A stretch of DNA of 64,000 nt from Plasmodium relictum. Its lineage: Eukaryota > Apicomplexa > Aconoidasida > Haemosporida > Plasmodiidae. The DNA lies in NCBI RefSeq assembly GCF_900005765.1, contig NC_041690.1, positions 1,550,001 through 1,614,000 on the forward strand. The letters run 5' to 3'. This document shows positions 53,613 through 64,000 of this stretch, one piece after another (position 1 is the first letter of the stretch; every line of letters starts with the position of its first letter). The notes below the pieces were generated by a model. It was not told the DNA's origin, ran no database searches, and saw only the letters and a list, made by a program, of their open reading frames with translations. The position numbers were made by a program, and so were the translations under genes.

Positions 53613-54757
53613 AAAAATAAAAAATAAAAAAATTATAAATAAATTATGAGTATATATACATATATATATGTAGATAGTTATTTAAATTAAATTAAATTAA
53701 TATAAAAGACATAAAAAGTAGTTTTTTTTTTTTTAAATATTCTTTTATATTCCTTACAAGACTGAAGTCTAAACCTATCGATAATATGAATAAAAATTAA
53801 TGGAATATAAACAGAAATATTTTCATTATCATCATTAGGATTAATAAAGAAATCTCTAGAAATACCTTTTAAGTATATACAAATATTTTCATTGCTAAAA
53901 GATTTCTTATAGTATATTTTTCCTTTTTTTTCATCTTTATCATAACAATTAGCTTTATAAATTTCAAACCTTCTTAACTTATCTTCTCTACATATATTTA
54001 TAAAATTATTATTTAAAATTGCACATTCAGGAAAATATTTATTTATTTTTCTTTTAATTTCGTTAGCTTCTGGTAAGATTCTTTCATAATATAAATATTT
54101 TATTATTAAATAAATGAAATCACTATGTATTTGTTTCATATCTATAGTGTCTCTTTTTTGATTGTATATCTGTTTATAAAAATTTATGCAATTACATGAA
54201 TAATTTTTATTTGAATTTTTTATATACATTTCTCCATTATTTGATAATTCTTTTTTTAATTTATTATATTTTTCATTTATGCTATTTTTTTTTAAACCTT
54301 TTTTTAAATTACAATTATTTTTATTAAATTCGCATTTTTTACTGTTTCTTGCAAAATTAGACGTATCAAAAGCAGTATTTTTTAACACATTTTTTTCATT
54401 GGATTCTTTTTCACGATCATTTTTTACAAAATACAGTTTTTCCTTATTATATGATTTTAACTTCAGAGACCCATACTTATTTTTTCTTTTAAAATTATCA
54501 TTATTTTCTACATAAGAATAATTTACGTTTATTTTATCAGGAACTAAATGGCTCCCATAATTAGGAAAACTTGTATTTACGTTACTCCATAGAGATTTAA
54601 TCACATCTTTGTTGAAAATATTTTTATTTTCAGAATTTTTTTCAGTATAATTGCAATTTCTTGGAATACTGTAATTGTGCTCATTTTCTGTTTTACTGGA
54701 TACATAATACCTTTTTTCAGAAGCATTGTATTCTTTAGAAGGGTAAGAACTATGCAT
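50870..54757 (-). CDS. LOTUS/OST-HTH domain protein, four exons, about 691 aa
   Basis: Exons are 53758-54757, 52261-52581, 51936-52111 and 50870-51448; all junctions keep frame. The first donor (CTT/GTAAGG) and the second (AAAG/GTAAGA) are strong consensus sites. Residues about 420-500 form a LOTUS (OST-HTH) winged-helix domain: [38 protein letters not shown] and a closing strand. LOTUS domains bind RNA (G-quadruplex or U-rich) or DEAD-box partners in germ-granule-type particles. Before it, residues about 200-400 are compact and helical, with [18 protein letters not shown] and [11 protein letters not shown]. That region might be the OST-HTH-associated domain seen in apicomplexans. The N-terminal 200 residues are Asn/Lys/Ser-rich. 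The first intron is 1,176 bases and contains the extreme AT and poly(A) repeats listed separately. I chose the Met at 54757 over the one at 54790 because the earlier leader is repeat-like. Confidence 0.78.
52876..52932. repeat. AT dinucleotide run inside the LOTUS gene intron
   Basis: About 57 bases of pure AT repeat directly precede the 26-32-bp tandem array. They lie inside the first intron of the minus-strand LOTUS gene. Confidence 0.95.
52943..53098. repeat. Tandem minisatellite, 26-27 then 32 bp period
   Basis: The heptamer GAATATG recurs at 52943, 52970, 52996, 53028, 53060 and 53092. The first two spacings are 27 and 26 bases, then three exact 32-base units in which TATGCATATA has been added. 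Two further related copies occur at 53192 and 53238. This is a true tandem array with a changed unit length, set between two pure AT runs. Confidence 0.88.
53105..53155. repeat. Second AT dinucleotide run inside the LOTUS gene intron
   Basis: About 51 bases of pure AT repeat follow the minisatellite. The short minus-strand frame of Tyr/Ile repeats across this area is an artefact of the repeat. Confidence 0.95.
53525..53610. repeat. Poly(A) tract of 53 + 32 bases
   Basis: The plus strand shows 53 consecutive A, one T, then 32 consecutive A. On the transcribed minus strand this is poly(U) about 150 bases into the first LOTUS-gene intron. It is by far the longest homopolymer in the window and its exact length should be treated as uncertain. 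Confidence 0.9.
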
Positions 54758-55130
54758 CTTTTCAATATAAATACAAATATATATTATCAATATTAGTTAA
54801 TGCATGTATATATATATATGTATTTTAATGAAAATATAAGAAATGTAACTATAATAAGATTAATCGAAGAAATAGTGAAAATATAAACTAAACAAATTAT
54901 AATAATAAAATAAATTAAAACAATAACAATAGTAATAAAAACAAGAATAATTATACTTATAATTTTATTAGTAATAATAGAAATAGAAATTGAAATAAAC
55001 TACATTTATAATATATATTAAAGTAGTTGATACAGTAGAAGCAATATATTGTAATAAAGCGAATATTATAAGATTTAAAATTATTCTAAGTTATTTCTTT
55101 TATTATTTACAAATAAGGCAAACTAAAAAA

Positions 55131-55172
<42 letters not shown>

Positions 55173-55491
55173 TTATATGAATATAAATTATTCATCTTAC
55201 TTCTATATGATATGGAAATGAATAAGTACTATATTTTCTATAATATATTTTATCACACAAAATGTTATTAATTATAATACAAGTCTAAGATTTTAATTAA
55301 ATTATTATGACATACTACTAATAAAAATATTTAAAACGAAAAATCAAAATATATCCTCAAATAATTCAAGAAAAGCAAAATTTATAAATATAAAATTAAG
55401 GTAGAAAAAATAACAAAGATAAATATAATATGTATTATAAAAGCTATAGTATAATTAAAGATGATAAATAAGAAAATGAAGAAAACGAAAA

Positions 55492-55533
<42 letters not shown>

Positions 55534-58500
55534 TTACATAAATTTATGATTATTTTATGAAAATTTTTCCTTGAAAAAAAAAAAAAATAAATAGATAGAT
55601 AGATACTTTATGTATGTATTATTAATGCAGAAGTTTATATTAAAGTTAAGTGCAACCATAATATATTCAAATAGAAAATTTACACAATTACATAAAAAAA
55701 AGTATATAAAAATAATTATGAAAAATAAAATAAAAATGAGTAAATGAATATAACAATATTTTGGAATATTCACTAATTTAATAATTATTAATTATGAAAA
55801 ATTTGGAATATATATTGTCTAACTCAAGCATAATTATTAGTATTATTTTTTAACAATAAAGTACATGAAAAAAAAAAATAAAATAAAAATAAAAATAAAA
55901 ATATAAAATGAAATAAAAATTAGGAAGAATGTTTTTATATACGCTTTTTCATATTATTAATTTATTATATATAATTTATAATAAAATGAAAATATATAAT
56001 TAATCTATATATTTTTCAATAACATAGATATTTCTTTTCATTGTGTCAAACATGAAAAAAATAAAAATAGTAATAGAAAATAAAGTTAAAATTAATAAAT
56101 AAGTATAATAATGCTTAAAACAAATTTTCATAAGTATCATTCAATATTAAATATAGTAATGTGGAAATATATTATCTAAGCAAAATTTAATCATAAGAAA
56201 TTATAATTATTCCTTTTTTATATATTCCAGATAGACGAAAATAAAAAATAATAATGGAAATATGAATTAGTGAAAGCATACTTTATATATTTATTCGATA
56301 TGATATAATTTTAATTATATATCATTTTTTATGACTTCTGAAAGTGGATAGTGCACTTTAAATAGAGAAATAGCTCATCTATCTAGTTATCTATTACAGA
56401 TTTGAGATAATTATAAGTAAAATAAATGTAGAAGCATGATATCTTTTTCATTTTTCCTATATATAAATGTATATATATTAATTATTTCCTTATTGTGCAT
56501 GTATATAAGACGTCCCTTAGATGGTTCCGATTTATATTTACAAAAAAAAAAAATGCATTTTTAGGGCACACTTTTTTTTTAAATAAAAATGAGAAAAATC
56601 AATAAGTTCCTAGCTCAAGTTTTTTAGAGAATAAAAGAAAAATATACCCTTAAGTACTAGCTAAAAAAGGTGTTAAATTACACAATCCCATAAAATTAGA
56701 ATCAATATGATTTAGCCTGTTTTATATTATTAATTATGCATAATATATATATGTAAAATGGGAAAATATAAAAAAGAAAATATGAAAAATTCCATAAAAA
56801 ATATAAAGGAAAAGCAATAATAAAAAAAAATTTTGGAATAGAGTAAAAAAATGAAATTTATATATTCAAAAATCATTTGATCATAAAAAAAATATTATAA
56901 TGATGTTATTATGGAAAGGAGAAAAAGCGTACATAATTAAATATCCCGACAAAACAAAAAAAAAAAATTAATAAGAAAATAGTAACAAAACGTGTCTAAA
57001 AATAAAAAAAAATGTATGTAGAAAACAAAAAATATCAAAATAAAAAATAATATATGTCTAATGATAAAAAAAAGGTGCATATATTAAATACACATTTGAA
57101 ATAAATTGCTAAAAAAAAAATAAATATATTTACATAATTTGAAATAATTAAAAAAAAAAAAAAAGAAAAAAAAGATCATTTTAAATGAGAAAAAGAAAAA
57201 AAAAAATATATATGATAGAAAAAAAAAAAAAAAATGAAGAAGTTTATATATGAACAATTTAACAAAATTTAACATCATAATGTATTTATTAACATAGATA
57301 ACATAAAATTACAATAGACATTTGAGCTATAAATATTTAAATATATATATATTACATATGTATAATTCATTGAAAAAATAAACTTTTATATAAAAGAGTT
57401 ATAATAATGTAATAATATTATAAGTGCAAATAGTATTTAATTTAAAGTAAGGATATATAAATAGTATCTACATATTTATTTGTAGACAAAAAGAAGGTAA
57501 AATATAATTTTTCCTAGAAATATATAAACTGAATTTGTATATAGAGCCAAAAGGAATCATAATTTTTTTGAAATTTTTGAAAACTTTATAAATATATAAA
57601 AATATTTGTATTTTAAATTAAATAATTTTTTCTCTTTTTTTTTTTTATATTTCTTTGCTTTCGGGTTTTTAATTTTTATTTATATATGCTTATACTTATA
57701 TTCATATAACTCCGCCTCTACTAATATTTATAATTTAGCATATATATAATGTTTATGAAGATTACAAAAAAAAAGGAAACAATGTATCATATTGCGTGTT
57801 ACTTTATACTTAATGATATAAATTATTTAGTGTATGTAAAATATAACTAATTATTTGATTTGTATAAAAAATATAATTTAAACAGAAATATAAATATTTC
57901 GATGTATTTACTTATCTCATAAAAAATTATTTCAACTTTTACTCTTGCCGTAATATATGAATATATATTAGCTATCTCAATTGTTATAATTTGAATCGCA
58001 TTACCATATAAAATATGTAATAAGTAATTTTATTCTATTATAATCAGGAATTATAAATTGATAAATATTATTCTTTTAATTAATATAAAAATGAAAATTT
58101 ACAGAAACAAAATATGTTAACTTCGTCTACTTTTCAAAACTTTCTTCAAATAATATTTGTATAAATTATCTCATTTTATAAATGATAAGAAATTTTATGT
58201 TTTCAATATTTATACTTTAGTTTATCCCCATATATTCATAAGAAATTATTTATTTATTTTTATTTTTTTATTTGAATTATTATACAAAACTTATTGAATC
58301 ATATAAATAATTTATATAATAAATTTTCATTTAAAAAATAAAAATAGCATATATACTTTAAATGTAGACATATATTTTATCCGACACCTAAATTATTAAG
58401 CACCATGTTGGGAGATTTTTTATTTTTGTTATTTATTTTTGATAAGCTTAAAAAAAAAAGAAAAAAAAAAAAACTTCCACACCTTCATTTTAATAAAATT

Positions 58501-59075
58501 TTAATCCTTCATTTATAAGTTTTTTATGTCCTTTTTCTCATATTCTTTTTGATAAATTGAAGAATAATATAGAAACTTTCGATTCTTTTGTTCATATACG
58601 TTAGTTTAAAGAAATTTAAAAAAAAAAATTATATATTACTAAGTTTTATACATATAAAAAAAAAAAAATTCAAGCAACATTTATTCTTTTATTCTCCTAT
58701 TTAATATTCATGTGCATAAAATATTTTATTATTTAATTTAAAAAATTTTAGTTTTTTCAAACACTTTAAAATATGAAATGTTTTATGGTAATTAAACAAA
58801 AAAAAAAAAATTCTTAAAATAAAAATATATATGGTAAATTAAGATATCTTACAAATTGTCATAATCAATATATTTTGAGTTTTCACTTATTCCTTTGAAA
58901 AAAAAAAAAAAAAAAAAAAGAGATTAAAACAAATTATATCTTAAAATGTATTTCTACTTTTGTATAATTTATTGTTAATTAGACAGAAAGCATATAAAAT
59001 AAATTAAATAAATAACATAGATGAGTAAATACTTAAATATACTGTTAAAAAAAATAAAACACATAATATTTTAAT
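54758..59075. other. 4.3-kb gene-free region between LOTUS gene and primase
   Basis: Both flanking genes are on the minus strand, so this should be the LOTUS promoter plus the primase 3' UTR, yet it is several times longer than most spacers here. All frames are short or homopolymer-coded. AT runs lie at 55132-55168 and near 55497-55526. Between 56.3 and 58.4 kb several patches carry more G and C than their surroundings and can form short stems (for example 56341-56359, 56507-56569 and 58381-58412). An unannotated non-coding RNA is possible, but none is recognised. Confidence 0.5.
56341..56359. other. Perfect 6-bp hairpin in a GC-richer patch
   Basis: AAAGTG (56341-56346) pairs with CACTTT (56354-56359) over the 7-base loop GATAGTG. 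It opens a stretch of about 80 bases that is less AT-extreme than its surroundings. It may be part of a non-coding RNA, or chance. Confidence 0.4.
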
Positions 59076-62449
<3,374 letters not shown>

Positions 62450-63671
62450 TAAAAAATTAGGAAAAAAAAAAAAAAAAGAATCATAAAATCTAATAGAAAC
62501 AGTTACTTTTCTTTAATGTACTTAAATTATATTTATGAATTAATAAGTACTAAAAAATTATGAAAATAAAAATGAAAAAAAAAAATACTAAAATTTTAAA
62601 TTTGAAGAAATTAAAAGTAATGCATGTAAATTTTTAAATGGAGAGGAAAAAAATTTTCAATTTTTCAATTTATTCAATTTAATATGATTCTATAAGTAGA
62701 CATTTATAAAAAAAAAATTTATAAAATTTTTTTTAATTTACATTTATTTTTTCATTTTATTTTCTACATTTTTGCATATATACTTTATCACTTTTTATAT
62801 AATATATATATTTTTTTCTCTTTTACTAGGATGCAGTTACTTTCCAATATAAACATTTTTTTTAAATTCCCTAGTTTATAAAAAGAAAAATACGTATTAT
62901 ATAATTAAATAAAAGTAGAAAATTGTAAATAACTGCGTTTAATTTTAAAAATATAGTACCACTTTGTTATTAATAAAAAATTTTAAAAACAAATTTCCTA
63001 TGAAAAAATATACTATGAATCTATTTTTTTCTTTTAGTATACATCTTATTTTTAAAAAGAATTATAATATACTTTCCAGATATATATAATGGTATATGCT
63101 AATTTTATATTTATAAATTTAATATAATATTTTATATGATTTAAATAATTTTTTTATTTATATTAAAAATAAAAAAATGAGATAAATTTGGGTTGATTAA
63201 AAGGTTATAAAAAGTTGGTAGTATTGTTATTACTAAAGAAACAAAGAAGGATAAATGCATTTTTTATCCTTATATAAAAATTAAAGTAAATATAGTAATG
63301 AATTGATAATTTTTTACATTTTATGTAATTATATTAAAAAAATATATATGTACATATATAAATATATATATATATTTATATATAAAGAAGTAAAATATTT
63401 AATTTTTAGAATATTCAGATATTCAAAAAAAAAAAAAAAAATTAAGTCTATATTTTTTTTTTTTTTTATTACGAAAAAACATATATTTTTTTTTTTATGC
63501 ATTATTATAAAAAATTATAGAATATTTTTAAACTGTTAGAATATAAATTATTAAAAAAAACTTCTATTTTTAATATGTTCTCATATATTTTTTTTTTTTT
63601 TTTCTGTTATTATAATGTAAATTTTCCATATTTTTTTCAGGTATTTTTGTGATATATTTATTTAATTATAT
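62450..63671. other. Spacer upstream of primase and downstream of Get4
   Basis: About 1.2 kb between two minus-strand genes should contain the primase promoter and the Get4 3' UTR. It is A/T-rich; a plus-strand frame at 63303-63539 is a run of Tyr/Ile/Lys/Phe codons from AT and homopolymer tracts and is not a gene. Confidence 0.5.
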
Positions 63672-64000
63672 TTATGCAAATATATTTTGAAAAATACTGA
63701 ATAAATCGCTTTTTTTTTTATTAAAAACAGAACCATCTAATACTTTAATATATTTTTGAAACTCGGGATCATAATTTAATATTAATCTATATTTATATTT
63801 GACATCTTCATATAATGATAAGCTTTTATATATACAAGCACATGCAATTAAATAAGCTAACTGAATTGGTAAAGGAACATCTTTTCTATTTAAATTAGGT
63901 TCAAACATATTTATAAGTTTTAATGCTTGATTAAATTTATTTAAAACAAGTAAACATAAAACTGTTCTTAAAACAAAAAAGTGGCTTTCACTTGGATAAG
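63672..64000 (-). CDS. GET4: Get4-like protein, C-terminal part, gene continues beyond the window
   Basis: The open frame runs from the window edge to a stop at 63672 and encodes about 108 C-terminal residues. YPSESHFFVLRTVLCLLVLNK followed by an alpha-helical tail with LPIQLAYLIACAC, LILNYDPEF..YI and a final DLFSIFQNIF closely follows Get4/TRC35. In that family the corresponding text is a YPGE.DLF..R.VLQ motif and an end segment around YNEYLDRIG. Get4 is the helical scaffold that links Get5/BAG6-type factors to Get3 in the delivery of tail-anchored proteins to the ER. I recall a Plasmodium Get4 at this place in the conserved gene order. The Met at 63908 is internal; the real start lies past the right edge. 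The call rests on a partial sequence. Confidence 0.8.
   Translation of the reverse strand, partial: YPSESHFFVLRTVLCLLVLNKFNQALKLINMFEPNLNRKDVPLPIQLAYLIACACIYKSLSLYEDVKYKYRLILNYDPEFQKYIKVLDGSVFNKKKSDLFSIFQNIFA

Noticed and set aside
56345-56535. Possible tRNA gene (TAGCTCA-like A box and GGTTCCGAT-like B box)
   Set aside because: The two boxes are about 150 bases apart, and no acceptor stem or anticodon arm can be drawn.
54758-59075. Possible centromere
   Set aside because: Plasmodium centromeres are compact blocks of over 95% A+T with tandem repeats; this spacer has scattered GC-richer patches and no kilobase-scale array.

Overview
The window is a nuclear chromosome segment of a malaria parasite (Plasmodium). 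The evidence is extreme A+T richness (roughly four fifths or more by eye), long Asn/Lys-rich low-complexity proteins, short AT-rich introns with GT..AG borders and poly-pyrimidine acceptors, and a gene set with Plasmodium hallmarks. These hallmarks are a 248-residue triosephosphate isomerase with the unusual Phe after His95, 2-Cys peroxiredoxin TPx1, the NF-YC-like oocyst rupture protein ORP2, and a 355-residue Rieske protein. From memory, not looked up, the gene order is collinear with the P. falciparum chromosome 14 block that runs from Get4 through DNA primase, TPx1, the copper transporter and Rieske to TIM. The very long AT-rich spacers suggest an avian-type species (P. gallinaceum or P. 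relictum like), but the species call is an inference.

Layout: 15 protein genes. 1.6-8.1 kb (+): a 2,005-residue coiled-coil protein of unknown function, five exons. 8.5-9.6 kb (-): TIM, two exons. 11.3-12.1 kb (-): VAP, an ER contact-site tail-anchored protein. 14.5-16.0 kb (+): leucine carboxyl methyltransferase, six exons. 16.7-17.2 kb (+): a small one-TM protein, probably mitochondrial. 18.4-20.6 kb (-): ORP2. 25.5-26.6 kb (+): Rieske subunit of complex III. 27.7-32.2 kb (-): a SUCO/SLP1-type SUN-domain protein with a signal peptide. 33.1-37.1 kb (-): a CS + TPR + helical-repeat protein resembling dynein assembly factors. 37.3-44.8 kb (-): a two-cassette Ski2-like helicase, ASCC3/Slh1-like. 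45.8-46.8 kb (-): CTR copper transporter. 47.9-48.5 kb (-): TPx1. 50.9-54.8 kb (-): a LOTUS/OST-HTH protein. 59.1-62.4 kb (-): DNA primase small subunit, 14 exons. 63.7 kb to the end (-): the C-terminal part of Get4. I reassembled the split genes exon by exon; every junction quoted keeps the reading frame.

Most of these are housekeeping genes that do not form one pathway. Loose themes are mitochondrial respiration (Rieske and the small TM protein), ER membrane biology (VAP, SUN/SLP1-like, Get4), redox and copper handling (TPx1 next to CTR), and sexual or mosquito-stage biology (ORP2, the axonemal dynein assembly-like gene, the LOTUS protein).

The spacers hold long (AT)n, (CT)n and poly(A/T) tracts, several perfect short hairpins, and two gene-free stretches of 4-5 kb. 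I saw no rRNA, tRNA, CRISPR array, transposon or virus-like element. I found no convincing new multi-gene system. The best leads are the fused CS-TPR-repeat protein, the LOTUS protein with its extreme intron, the 179-bp gap between two same-strand genes, and the relatively GC-rich islands in the 54.8-59.1 kb spacer.
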